From an uncultured Caldisericota bacterium (GTDB lineage: Bacteria; Caldisericota; Caldisericia; Cryosericales; Cryosericaceae), in assembly GCA_903871855.1 (NCBI GenBank), contig CAIQIK010000042.1, positions 93,926-157,925 of the forward strand: a stretch of DNA of 64,000 nt, given 5' to 3'. The notes under the pieces were generated by a model. It saw only the letters and a list, made by a program, of their open reading frames with translations, did no database searches and was not told the DNA's origin. Every line of letters starts with the position of its first letter. Within the stretch, counting starts at the first letter, position 1. This document shows positions 9,196-19,758 of this stretch, piece after piece. A program made the position numbers and the translations under genes.

Positions 9196-9305
9196 CCCCC
9201 CGAGTATGTTAGTTCAATACCCCCGAACATATTTTCTCAATGCCCCCGAGTATGTTAGTCCAATACGAGGGGTGCTTCTGAGGGGCGTACTGAGGGGTGC
9301 TTCTG
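9196..9305 (+). repeat. Palindromic repeat cluster, family CCCCCGAGTATG
   Basis: Three consecutive units: 9196-9220, a diverged unit at 9221-9242, and a long unit at 9243-9304. Each begins CCCC(C)GAGTATG-like and reads on to CAATAC. The long unit can fold (CCCC...GTAT, 9-nt loop, ATAC...GGGG) and continues with two GAGGGGTGCTTCTG-like tails. It is nearly identical to 27091-27153, and its reverse complement recurs in coding sequence at 29739-29855. Confidence 0.85.
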
Positions 9306-9381
9306 TCCCGAGAGCGTTACGTTTCTCCGCGCTTGTACCACCCTGTGCACAATTACCAGCTGACCCCATAGCAGCGCCTGA

Positions 9382-9409
9382 TTGCTACGTCCCGGAACGC
9401 GGTTATACT
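9382..9409 (+). promoter_or_regulatory. Promoter of smc
   Basis: TTGCTA (9382-9387) and TATACT (9404-9409) with a 16-bp spacer, about 43 bp before the smc start codon. A GGAGG ribosome binding site follows at 9436-9440. Confidence 0.75.
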
Positions 9410-9451
9410 TTCGCTGGACTCAACTTTCTTGAGCCGGAGGACACACACGAC

Positions 9452-12400
9452 ATGTATCTGAAATCCCTTCATATCCAGGGGTTCAAGACCTTTGAGCAGA
9501 GCACGACACTGGAGCTCTCCTATCCTGTCATCGCTATCGTCGGACCCAACGGCTCCGGCAAGAGCAACCTGGTCGATGCGTTGCGCTGGACGTTGTGCGA
9601 GCAGAATCTGAGAACGCTCCGAGCCCGGTCCATGCTGGATCTTATCTTCTCCGGCAGCGCCACACGCCATCCTGTCAGTTATGCCGAAGCCGAGGTCGTG
9701 TTCAACAACGAGGGTGACGTGTTCGGCACCGGCACGGATAAGGTCACTGTGGCCCGACGCATCTTCCGCTCCAAGGAATCGGACTTCCTCATCGATGGAA
9801 ACGATGTCCAGTTCCGGGATGTCGAAGAACTGCTGACATCGACGGGGCTCGGGTTCCGACACTATCCGTTCATCGGGCAGGGCGAGATAAGCCGCATCTT
9901 CACAATGAAGCCCGAGGAGCGAAAATCTCTTTTCGAAGAGGTCGCCGGTATCGCCGAGTACAAACAGCGCAAGAGGGACACGCTGGTCAAGCTGGAAGAA
10001 ACAAGGGTGAACATCGCCCGTGTCGAGGACCTGCTGGCCGAGCTGAATGGCAACTCTACGCATCTCGGCCTCCAGGCGGCGGCTGCACGCGAGTACATCG
10101 GCTATCAATCGCGCTTGCGTGATCTGGAGATGGACATTGCACATGCGCGGTACCTGTCTGTGCTGCGGGAGCAGGAGCGTGCGACAGCGCGACTTGCCGA
10201 GGCCCAGGACAAGATGGCGGAGGTCATCACCAGCCTGAACGACCGGCAAGCGGCACATGATGACCTTCAGACCGCACAGCGCAAGATCAATGCATCTTTG
10301 CGCGACAAAGCATCAGCTCTCAGCGAGGCGCGGGAAGATGCGTACCGGCTCGAGAAGGAACTGGTATCCGTCCGCGAGAAGGCCAAGTACCTTGCAGCAG
10401 AAGAGTCGAGGCTTGTACGTCAGGAACAGGACTGGGATGCCAACAGGCTCCAGACGACCAGGCTGTTCGGCGAGACAGGATCGTCCATTGACCAGCTGAG
10501 GGGCGAGGAGTCGCAGGCGGAAGTGGAATTGGCCGCAGAGCAACGCACCTACGACGAAGTGATCCAGATGGTCGAACAGAGGCGCAAGAAACTGGCCCAA
10601 GCACAAGCTCAGGTCCTGCAGCTCGAGACCGAGGTCCGTCAGTTGTTCAGCCGATTCAACCCGCTGCAGTTCGAGTTGGACGAGAAACGCAAGACGGTTG
10701 AAGCGTCCGGACAGGTCGCCAGCCCCCTCGAACCCGAATCGGTCACGGAACAGGTAAACGTAGTTCATGAGCAGGTGGCTGCACTCGAAAAAACGCTTGA
10801 GGAACGGCGAAGCCAATCTGAGGTCGCTTCCCGGGAGTTGACCGTGCTCGAACAGGAGCAGGCTGCACTTGCGGCTGACAGTAGGGACAAAGCCACGGCT
10901 GCAGAATCCTACCGGGAGTCCCTCCAGAATGCTGCAGTGTTCGTCGCCAGCCTCGAGCGGCAGATACGGAATGGATCCACGGCACGCCGTGTCCTCGACG
11001 TGGTTGATCTGGGCGAGCGCGGGCCTCTCCTGTTGCAGTTGCTGCGCGAGGAACTGGCCACCCTGCTGAGTGATGATCCATGCGATGCTCTGGCGCTGGC
11101 CGTCCGTCGTTCTGGGCAAGCGATCATGGGGGTTCGGTACGCGCCAGGAAACGATGCAATGCACCAGAAGAACGTCATTGCTTCGTCGGTAGCGGCGATG
11201 GCTACCAGTGTGGCGGGCGCACCGCCTATCATCGACGAACTGCTGTGCCGACTTTATGTCGTTTCGTCCCTCGAGCAGGGACTGACGTTTGCCCGTGAAC
11301 ATCGCCACGACTTCTACAAGGTGTACTGCGAAGATGGATTTGTCATCGACAGCGCATTTGCGGTACATGCTCTGCATGCGTCCATCGAACGCTCGTTTGC
11401 GGGCAAGGACTCTGCCGAGCTTTCCCGGCTCGAGACAGAGGCTGCCGAAGCCTTGCGGCTGGCTACTGACCAGGCACAGACAGTAACGCTTGCGCGCAGC
11501 AAGCGAAGCTTGACCCTAACTGGCATTCAGCAGGCTGAGCTCGACCTGAAAGAGGTTCAGGCACAGTTGCAGGCAATGGTTGTGGAGGAGGAGCGGCACC
11601 TGGCGGTCGAACATGAGCGGGCAAGTCGCCTGGACGCTGCACGGAGCCGCATCGTAGAACTCGAAAAGGAACTGGCGCCTCTGCGCGAGACTCTGGCGGA
11701 ACGCAGGAGCACGCTGGCCAAGGCGCGCGACGCTCAGGACAGTGCGGACAAGGCTCGCCAGAAGGCCGAGGCGGACCTGCTCGCGGGCAAGGACAGAGTC
11801 CAGGCGCTGCAGATCCGGCGAAACTCTGTGTCGGGGCGCATCCAGGCATTGCTGGAGAAGAAACTGGCATATGAGGATCAGCTTGCGAGTCTTGCCACTG
11901 AGATCAAGACGTCGCAGGATGGCTTGGTGCGGGTGCGTGCCGAACGCGTGGCGCTCGAGCAGCGTATTGGTTTGCTGGATGCCCAATTCAAGGAGAAGTC
12001 GAACGGATTGGCGGCGTTTCAGGCTGCCATCGACCAGCTGGAGCTTGACAAGCGTCGCAAAGACGAACAGACAGCGGCCCTGGCGGCGGAGATGGAAGGG
12101 GTCAAGGCGAGTCGTACACGTCTCGATGGCCGCATACGCGAGCTGGAGGTCCTGCTGGCAGAGGGGAAGGGTAAGCTGGAGCAATTTACGGCGCGCGATG
12201 ACTTCGCGCAATTGACGGGGAAAACGGAACCAGACGAGAGCCTTGAACACATGCAGACCGAGATGGATCAGGTTCGCTGCAACATGACGAACCTGGAGCC
12301 CGTGAATATGGCCAGCATCAGGGAAAGCGAGGAGCTTGCGGCACGCATCGCACATCTCAAAGCGCAGGATGACGACCTCTCCCAGTCGAGAACGAAGTTG

Positions 12401-12904
12401 CTTGCTCTGATCGATGACCTCGATCGGCGTGCGTCGACGTTGTTCGAAGAAGCGTTCGTCGTCATCGAGAAGGCATTTCAGGAGAACTTCGTCAAGATGT
12501 TCGATGGCGGCGAGGCAAAACTGGTGCGCCAGCAGAATGGCGAATTGACGGGCATCGACATCGACGTCATCCTTCCGGGCAAGCGGCGACAGCCCCTTGA
12601 GCTGCTTTCAGGTGGTGAAAAAGTCCTGACGGCCGCGGCTCTGCAGTTTGCCCTGTTCAAGGCGCGCCCCAGCCTGTTCTACCTTCTCGACGAGGTAGAT
12701 AATGCCCTCGACGATGACAACGTTCATCGCTTTGCACGGTTGCTTCGGGAGCAGGAGGGTTCGCAATTTCTGGTTGTGACACACAACCGCGAGACCATGC
12801 TCGCAGCCGATGTCCTGTACGGTGTGACGATGCAGGAGACCGGTGTTTCGAAGGTCGTGTCGCTTCGGCTGGACAGTGATGAAGCGCTTGCTCGCCATTC
12901 CTGA
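9452..12904 (+). CDS. smc: Chromosome segregation ATPase SMC
   Basis: SMC protein of 1150 aa, normal length. The N-terminal Walker A is GPNGSGKSN near residue 33, followed by long coiled coils around a hinge at about 500-650. The C-terminal signature LSGGEKVLTAAALQ and Walker B FYLLDEVDNALDD come next. SMC binds DNA as a homodimer with ScpA/ScpB and organises the nucleoid; scpA and scpB are not in this window. The start at ATG 9452 has GGAGG upstream and the family-typical MYLKSLHIQGFKTF; an open frame to 9206 only translates the repeat element. The downstream DUF503 gene overlaps by 26 bp. Confidence 0.97.
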   Translation: MYLKSLHIQGFKTFEQSTTLELSYPVIAIVGPNGSGKSNLVDALRWTLCEQNLRTLRARSMLDLIFSGSATRHPVSYAEAEVVFNNEGDVFGTGTDKVTVARRIFRSKESDFLIDGNDVQFRDVEELLTSTGLGFRHYPFIGQGEISRIFTMKPEERKSLFEEVAGIAEYKQRKRDTLVKLEETRVNIARVEDLLAELNGNSTHLGLQAAAAREYIGYQSRLRDLEMDIAHARYLSVLREQERATARLAEAQDKMAEVITSLNDRQAAHDDLQTAQRKINASLRDKASALSEAREDAYRLEKELVSVREKAKYLAAEESRLVRQEQDWDANRLQTTRLFGETGSSIDQLRGEESQAEVELAAEQRTYDEVIQMVEQRRKKLAQAQAQVLQLETEVRQLFSRFNPLQFELDEKRKTVEASGQVASPLEPESVTEQVNVVHEQVAALEKTLEERRSQSEVASRELTVLEQEQAALAADSRDKATAAESYRESLQNAAVFVASLERQIRNGSTARRVLDVVDLGERGPLLLQLLREELATLLSDDPCDALALAVRRSGQAIMGVRYAPGNDAMHQKNVIASSVAAMATSVAGAPPIIDELLCRLYVVSSLEQGLTFAREHRHDFYKVYCEDGFVIDSAFAVHALHASIERSFAGKDSAELSRLETEAAEALRLATDQAQTVTLARSKRSLTLTGIQQAELDLKEVQAQLQAMVVEEERHLAVEHERASRLDAARSRIVELEKELAPLRETLAERRSTLAKARDAQDSADKARQKAEADLLAGKDRVQALQIRRNSVSGRIQALLEKKLAYEDQLASLATEIKTSQDGLVRVRAERVALEQRIGLLDAQFKEKSNGLAAFQAAIDQLELDKRRKDEQTAALAAEMEGVKASRTRLDGRIRELEVLLAEGKGKLEQFTARDDFAQLTGKTEPDESLEHMQTEMDQVRCNMTNLEPVNMASIRESEELAARIAHLKAQDDDLSQSRTKLLALIDDLDRRASTLFEEAFVVIEKAFQENFVKMFDGGEAKLVRQQNGELTGIDIDVILPGKRRQPLELLSGGEKVLTAAALQFALFKARPSLFYLLDEVDNALDDDNVHRFARLLREQEGSQFLVVTHNRETMLAADVLYGVTMQETGVSKVVSLRLDSDEALARHS

Positions 12905-13199
12905 GGAATCACCTTCGCTTGCGATTGGGTTGCTGGTGCTGTCCCTGGTCGTCCCCGGGAGTCGCACCTTGAAGGACAAGCGGTCCGTTCTCCTGCGCCT
13001 GTTCAGTCGTATCCGACGAACTTTCAACGTCTCCATCAGCGAGGTGAGAGACAGGGACACGCGCGACCGGGCGGTCGTCGCAGTCGTTGGCTTGAACAGC
13101 GACAAAGCGCAGTGCAATACGACCCTGTTGGCCATCGGGCATGAGGTCGAGGCTGTGGGAGACTTGGTCCTGAGCGACTTCAGCGTGCAGTTCCTGTAG
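12879..13199 (+). CDS. DUF503 / YlxP-like small protein
   Basis: A 106-aa protein with the family core LKDKRSVLLRLFSRIRRTFNV followed by DRAVVAVVGLNSD, as in DUF503 (YlxP) proteins, which are often encoded near rbfA or infB. The function is not established. The start ATG at 12879 overlaps the 3' end of smc by 26 bp in another frame, so it is likely co-translated with smc. It ends just before a strong hairpin. Confidence 0.85.
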   Translation: MKRLLAIPEESPSLAIGLLVLSLVVPGSRTLKDKRSVLLRLFSRIRRTFNVSISEVRDRDTRDRAVVAVVGLNSDKAQCNTTLLAIGHEVEAVGDLVLSDFSVQFL

Positions 13200-13218
13200 C
13201 GTCTTCCCCTGGTACATA

Positions 13219-13255
13219 TCATCGCCTGGCTGTGCGGTTGACAGCCAGGCGATGA
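13219..13255. terminator. Bidirectional hairpin between DUF503 gene and gatB
   Basis: Perfect 15-bp inverted repeat (13219-13233 with 13241-13255), 7-nt loop, between convergent genes. No T-run is obvious on either side, so termination efficiency is uncertain. Confidence 0.65.
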
Positions 13256-13276
13256 CCTACCGTCTCGTAGGGCGGG

Positions 13277-14707
13277 CTATGACTTCAGCAAAGTCCGCAG
13301 GACCTCTCCAGCGAGTTTCGGATTGGCCTTGCCCTTGCTCTTTTTCATGAGCTGGCCGACGAGGAAACCGAGTACTGCCTCCTTGCCGCTCTTGAACTGC
13401 TCAACCTGGGTCGCGTTCTCCGCTATCACCTCGCACGCGTAATCCTTGATTGCGGAAGCGTCAGAGACCTGCTCCAGGCCAAGATTCTTCACGGCTTCCG
13501 CGGGTGTGACTCCGGTATCCACGAGCAGGGGCAGGACATCCTTCGACGCCGTGTTGCTGATTGTGTTGTTCTCGACCATCGTCAGGAGGCCGGCGAGTGC
13601 CGCGGGTGTGAGCTGCGTCTCCGAGAGCGTCTTGCCGCGTTCGTTCAGGAGCCTGGCTACTTCGGTCCCCATGTAACTGGCTGCCTTCTTTGGGTTGTTA
13701 TAGAGTGCAATGGTCTGCTGGAAGAACTCTGCCGTGGAGCGTTCCTCGGTCAGTAGGGCTGCATCGTATGGCGAGAGGCCAAGGTCCCGCTCGAAGCGTG
13801 ACTGCATCTCCCAGGGCAGCTCCGGCATCTGTGCCCGCAGGGATTCCAGTTCTGTCGAATCCAGCTGCAGCAGGGGCAGGTCCGGCTCCGGAAAGTAGCG
13901 GTAGTCGTTGCTGGCTTCCTTGCTGCGCATAACGGTCGTTGTCCCTTGCACTTCGTCGAAGTGCCTGGTCTCTGACACGATGGAAGTACCGCCCCCGAGG
14001 CACTGTGCCTGCCGTTGCTCCTCGTAGTCGATAGCTCGCTTGACACTGCGAAAGCTGTTGAGGTTCTTGATCTCCACCTTCGTCCCACGCAGTGCGGGAT
14101 CTGGGCTGACGGAGACATTCACGTCACAGCGCATGGCTCCCTTCTCCATGTCGCCTGACGACACGCCGAGCCATCTGACAAGCCGTCTCAGGTTGCGCAG
14201 GAATTCGTACGCTTCATCGCCGCTTTGCATGTCTGGTTCGGTGACGATCTCGATCAGTGGCATGCCACAGCGGTTGAAGTCGACTAGTGTCTCACCCCCG
14301 AGCGTGATATCCGCGACATGCATTGACTTGCCGGCGTCTTCCTCGATATGGGCGCGCGTCAACCGGATGCTGCGGGCGCCTCGTTCGGTGACGATGGGAA
14401 CCGATCCCACTGTCGCGATAGGACGGTCGAACTGGGTGATCTGATAGGACTTGGGAAGATCCGGGTAGAAGTAGTTCTTGCGTGAGAACTCGGAGACCTC
14501 GTGGACCTCGCATCCCAGGGCCATGGCGAGCGTGATGGCCAGATGCACGGCTTCGGCATTCAGTGTGGGCAGTGCGCCTGGCAATCCAAGGCAGACGGGG
14601 CAGACATGGGTGTTGGGTTCGTCACCGAACGTCGTGCTGCAGCCGCAGAACATCTTGGTCCGTGTAGCCAGCTGAACGTGGATTTCCAGGCCGATCGTCG
14701 TAGTCAC
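13277..14707 (-). CDS. gatB: Asp/Glu-tRNA(Asn/Gln) amidotransferase subunit B
   Basis: Subunit of the GatCAB amidotransferase, which converts misacylated Glu-tRNA(Gln) or Asp-tRNA(Asn). It is 476 aa, starting MTTTIGLEIHVQLATRTKMF. The family motif CPVCLGLPGALPTLN with its CxxC pair is near residues 35-50, and the C-terminal YqeY-like tail domain ends in GEVLRTLL. The GTG start overlaps the gatA stop by 4 bp. It is last in ligA-gatC-gatA-gatB. Confidence 0.97.
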   Translation of the reverse strand: MTTTIGLEIHVQLATRTKMFCGCSTTFGDEPNTHVCPVCLGLPGALPTLNAEAVHLAITLAMALGCEVHEVSEFSRKNYFYPDLPKSYQITQFDRPIATVGSVPIVTERGARSIRLTRAHIEEDAGKSMHVADITLGGETLVDFNRCGMPLIEIVTEPDMQSGDEAYEFLRNLRRLVRWLGVSSGDMEKGAMRCDVNVSVSPDPALRGTKVEIKNLNSFRSVKRAIDYEEQRQAQCLGGGTSIVSETRHFDEVQGTTTVMRSKEASNDYRYFPEPDLPLLQLDSTELESLRAQMPELPWEMQSRFERDLGLSPYDAALLTEERSTAEFFQQTIALYNNPKKAASYMGTEVARLLNERGKTLSETQLTPAALAGLLTMVENNTISNTASKDVLPLLVDTGVTPAEAVKNLGLEQVSDASAIKDYACEVIAENATQVEQFKSGKEAVLGFLVGQLMKKSKGKANPKLAGEVLRTLLKS

Positions 14708-16125
14708 GACTCACCTCCGAGCGCTGTGAAGATGACGTTCGCGGAGGAGAGGACGTCAGCATCGCTCCAGCGGGGACCCATGAGCTGCAGTCCGATGGGA
14801 AGGCCCGCTGCATCCTTGCCGGCGGGAAACGAAATGGCGGGGACGCCGGCCAGATCCGCAGGGATCGTAAACACGTCAGCCTTGTACATTTCGAGCGGGT
14901 CGGTCACTGCCCCGATCCTGAACGCTGTCGTCGGCGTGGTCGGTGTGAGCAGCACGTCGGCAGACTGCAGCGCTTGCTCCAGTTCGTCGGTGATGAGCTG
15001 GCGGACGCTGGTTGCCTTTTTGTAGTAGGCGTCATAGTACCCGGCCGAGAGTACGAATGCACCAATGAGGATACGTCGTTTCACTTCGGTACCGAATCCG
15101 GCATTGCGGGTCCTGCTGTATGTCTCGGTCATGTTCCGTCCGTCCACGTGAAGGCCGTAGCGAACGCCGTCAAACCGCCCGAGGTTTGCGGAGCACTCGG
15201 CAGGTGCGATGATGTAGTAAACAGGCAGCGCGGACAGAATGTGCGGCAGGCTGACGTCGACAATCGATGCGCCGCTTCTCACGGCTGCTTTGCGGGCAGC
15301 CTCCATGGCTGCTGCGATTTCCGGCTGCACGTCCAGCCTCTGGAGCTCGCGGATAATGCCGACTCGCTTGCCTGTAAGGGTCGGCTGCAGTGTGGCCTCG
15401 AAGTCTACATGGGGCCGCTTGACGCTGGTGGCATCCTTTGGATCATGGACGGCCATGATGTTCATCATAATGGCCGCGTCGCGGACAGTTCGTGTGATCG
15501 GTCCGATGCAATCGAGGCTGGACCCGAAGGCGACCAGACCATAGCGTGAGACAAGCCCATAGGTCGGCTTGAAACCGACGACTCCGCAGAATGCAGCGGG
15601 CTGCCGCACTGAACCGCCAGTGTCGGAGCCGATTGCCCCAAGAGCGAAACCCGCCGCTACCGCAGCCGCCGAGCCACCGCTGGACCCACCGGGAACACGG
15701 GTAAGGTCGGCTGGATTGTGTGTGGGAAAAAAGGCGGAGTTCTCTGTGGAGGAACCCATGGCAAACTCGTCGCAGTTGGTCTTGCCCGGTATGACAGCCC
15801 CTGCAGCAAGCAACGACACCACGGCAGTCGCCGAGTAGGGTGCGACATAGTGTTCAAGGATCTGGGAGCCGCAGGTGCAGCGCTCGCCGGCCACCATGAT
15901 ATTGTCCTTGATCGCTATCGGGGCTCCTGCAAGAGGAGACAGGGGGTTGGTGGCCTGCGCATCAGACCGCGCGGCGTCGAGACGCAGGTGCAGAAATGCC
16001 CTCACTTGGGGGTCTCCGTGTTCGATACACTGTCGCGTCTCGTCCAGATACTCCTCTGCCGACAACTCGTGTGCGTGAACAGCGTGACGATACTGTTCCA
16101 GGGTGTGTGGAAGTTTGCTACTCAT
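14704..16125 (-). CDS. gatA: Asp/Glu-tRNA(Asn/Gln) amidotransferase subunit A
   Basis: Amidase-signature glutaminase that supplies ammonia to GatB. It is 473 aa. The catalytic Lys lies in the AIKDNIMV motif near residue 75. The Ser-rich loop PGGSSGGSAAAVAAG and the nucleophile region GSDTGGSVRQPAAFCG follow. The start is set at ATG 16125 (MSSKLPHTLEQ), overlapping gatC by 8 bp; a longer frame would run further into gatC. Confidence 0.97.
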   Translation of the reverse strand: MSSKLPHTLEQYRHAVHAHELSAEEYLDETRQCIEHGDPQVRAFLHLRLDAARSDAQATNPLSPLAGAPIAIKDNIMVAGERCTCGSQILEHYVAPYSATAVVSLLAAGAVIPGKTNCDEFAMGSSTENSAFFPTHNPADLTRVPGGSSGGSAAAVAAGFALGAIGSDTGGSVRQPAAFCGVVGFKPTYGLVSRYGLVAFGSSLDCIGPITRTVRDAAIMMNIMAVHDPKDATSVKRPHVDFEATLQPTLTGKRVGIIRELQRLDVQPEIAAAMEAARKAAVRSGASIVDVSLPHILSALPVYYIIAPAECSANLGRFDGVRYGLHVDGRNMTETYSRTRNAGFGTEVKRRILIGAFVLSAGYYDAYYKKATSVRQLITDELEQALQSADVLLTPTTPTTAFRIGAVTDPLEMYKADVFTIPADLAGVPAISFPAGKDAAGLPIGLQLMGPRWSDADVLSSANVIFTALGGES

Positions 16126-16414
16126 CCTCGGCTCCCATGACGTTTCGCACGATGACGAACCCGTCACGCATTGCAGGTGCTCCACCAAGCCCTTCTTCTC
16201 GTGTCAGGCCCTCACACGGCTCATCCGGGCGGAGTTCGGCCATTGCGGGCCGCTTGCTGATGGTGGCTGACGTGTCCACGGAGCTCAGCTGTGCAACATA
16301 CCCCAGGATGCGTTCGATATCCCCGAGAAGAGAACCTTCCTCGTCTGGAGTTATCTCGAGACGCGCGAGTAAAGCTACGTGCTCGAGCGTCTCCTTGTCG
16401 ATGATCATTGCCAT
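16118..16414 (-). CDS. gatC: Asp/Glu-tRNA(Asn/Gln) amidotransferase subunit C
   Basis: Small subunit (98 aa) that stabilises GatA-GatB. It shows the family start IIDKETLEHVALLARLEI and a C-terminal LRPDEP...EGLGGAPAMRDGFVIV segment. AGGAGGT lies 4 nt before ATG 16414; a second ATG two codons in is also possible. It lies 22 bp after ligA and overlaps gatA. Confidence 0.95.
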   Translation of the reverse strand: MAMIIDKETLEHVALLARLEITPDEEGSLLGDIERILGYVAQLSSVDTSATISKRPAMAELRPDEPCEGLTREEGLGGAPAMRDGFVIVRNVMGAEDE

Positions 16415-16436
16415 GCTACCTCCTGTGCCTGTTTTC

Positions 16437-18461
<2,025 letters not shown>

Positions 18462-18469
18462 TTATCCTG

Positions 18470-19621
18470 TCAGGGAGTAAGGATGAGAAAACCGCTGCTG
18501 AGAGCAAGGATGGAGCGCATCCCCGGCAGTTGGAAAACCTGGGGAGACTCAGTCTCAGCCGTACTCCACTGACCCACTAGTGTGCGGCTCTTCATGTCGT
18601 AGACACCAAGGAAGTAGATCGCAGTCTGAGAGGTGGTCTGTTCCTGGAACAGGAGTGAGCACTCCCCATTGGACATTGAGGCATCGATTACATTGAAGTT
18701 GAGTTTTGATGCTGACAGCAGCTGGTTGCCGTCTCCCCCGATGATCTCTGCGGTACGTCCAAAAATCAGAAAGACGTTGCCCAGCGCACGAAGGCCGGGA
18801 TTGTCAGAGGTGGTCGCTATCTGGGCGATCTTTTTCCCTGTCTGATCGAAGAGTATGCGCGGCAGGGGACCGGCAATGCCCGAGACGCTGCGGCCGTAGC
18901 CGGCCAGGATGCGCGTGCCGCTGTCGTCGACAGCCGTGACAAGACCTGCCAGTTTCTGGTCTGGGTTAGGGACTGTGAATTTCGCGATGACCTTTCCTTG
19001 CGGCGAGACGGTGTAAATGGTGCCGCCTGCCAGTGTTACGACGAGCATACCGCTGCGCGCAAGGTTGATCTGCGACCCACGGCCAAAATCGGGTACAGTG
19101 TAGCCGTCCAGGTACTTGCCGGCGAGGTCATAGGTAACGAACTGCCGGGATTGGTCCGCCAGGAACGAGTAAACGACGGCAACCTGTCCGGTGGTGGTAA
19201 ACACAGCTTGCTCGACGACGCTGGGGGCTGTCGTCTGTCGCGACCATTGCTGGCGAAGGGTATCGTCCAGCAGTGTCAGCCGCTGTCCCGCTACCAGGAG
19301 ATATTTGCCCGACGTACTCAACGTGAGTGACGTGGGGCGATCACCCAGCTCCACGCCTTCGCTCTGGCTCGTCCATCCGCGCAGCGCAAACACCTGCCCA
19401 TCTGCAGTCAGGACATATCCCTGGTCTTGTGTACCTGCGATCCCGATAGGGTAATCATTGGTCTTGAACTGCGAGGCCACGTGCAACGCCGTCGTTTTTC
19501 CACGAAGCGCCCATATGGTCGTGGCCCCGAGGGTTGCTGCCACGATGACGAAGGCGACTAGCCAGCGCCGATTGTGAACCAGCATCTGCCGTAGACCATG
19601 TGACCGAACGGTTTTCTTCAT
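18470..19621 (-). CDS. Membrane-anchored beta-propeller-like protein of unknown function
   Basis: A 383-aa protein with one N-terminal membrane anchor (about residues 18-40) and no Cys lipobox, so the rest is probably outside the membrane. The body is a run of beta-rich repeats of about 40 residues with turns such as LSTSGKYLLVAGQ, LARSGMLVVTLAGG and AVDDSGTRILAGYG. That pattern suggests a WD/PQQ-type propeller similar to DUF5711-like proteins. No catalytic motif was seen. It heads the unit with ligA and gatCAB, from a promoter diverging from tldD. Confidence 0.8.
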   Translation of the reverse strand: MKKTVRSHGLRQMLVHNRRWLVAFVIVAATLGATTIWALRGKTTALHVASQFKTNDYPIGIAGTQDQGYVLTADGQVFALRGWTSQSEGVELGDRPTSLTLSTSGKYLLVAGQRLTLLDDTLRQQWSRQTTAPSVVEQAVFTTTGQVAVVYSFLADQSRQFVTYDLAGKYLDGYTVPDFGRGSQINLARSGMLVVTLAGGTIYTVSPQGKVIAKFTVPNPDQKLAGLVTAVDDSGTRILAGYGRSVSGIAGPLPRILFDQTGKKIAQIATTSDNPGLRALGNVFLIFGRTAEIIGGDGNQLLSASKLNFNVIDASMSNGECSLLFQEQTTSQTAIYFLGVYDMKSRTLVGQWSTAETESPQVFQLPGMRSILALSSGFLILTP

Positions 19622-19636
19622 CTCATCACCGTGACA

Positions 19637-19664
19637 ATTCTAACCTGAATGTCGGGTTTGGCAA
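19637..19664 (-). promoter_or_regulatory. Promoter of the propeller-ligA-gatCAB unit
   Basis: Minus strand TTGCCA (19664-19659), 16-bp spacer, TAGAAT (19642-19637), close to the start codon at 19621. It faces away from the tldD promoter. Confidence 0.6.
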
Positions 19665-19704
19665 AGAAGAAGCTGAGAGGCGCGACGGTACGTGGCTCCT
19701 GGCG

Positions 19705-19732
19705 TTGCTTTTGGCGGATGCTCCAATATACT
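19705..19732 (+). promoter_or_regulatory. Promoter of tldD-tldE-pfk
   Basis: TTGCTT (19705-19710), 16-bp spacer, TATACT (19727-19732). A GAGGAGG ribosome binding site at 19746-19752 precedes the GTG start at 19759. Confidence 0.75.
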
Positions 19733-19758
19733 GACGATATTGACTGAGGAGGTAGCCA

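Noticed and set aside
9196..9305. CRISPR array
   Set aside because: The units abut each other without spacers, differ in sequence and occur only three times.
9206..9451. N-terminal extension of SMC reading through the repeats
   Set aside because: It would cross the smc promoter and translate repeat DNA (PEYVSPIRGVLLRGV, also read at 27100). The ATG at 9452 matches the family start.
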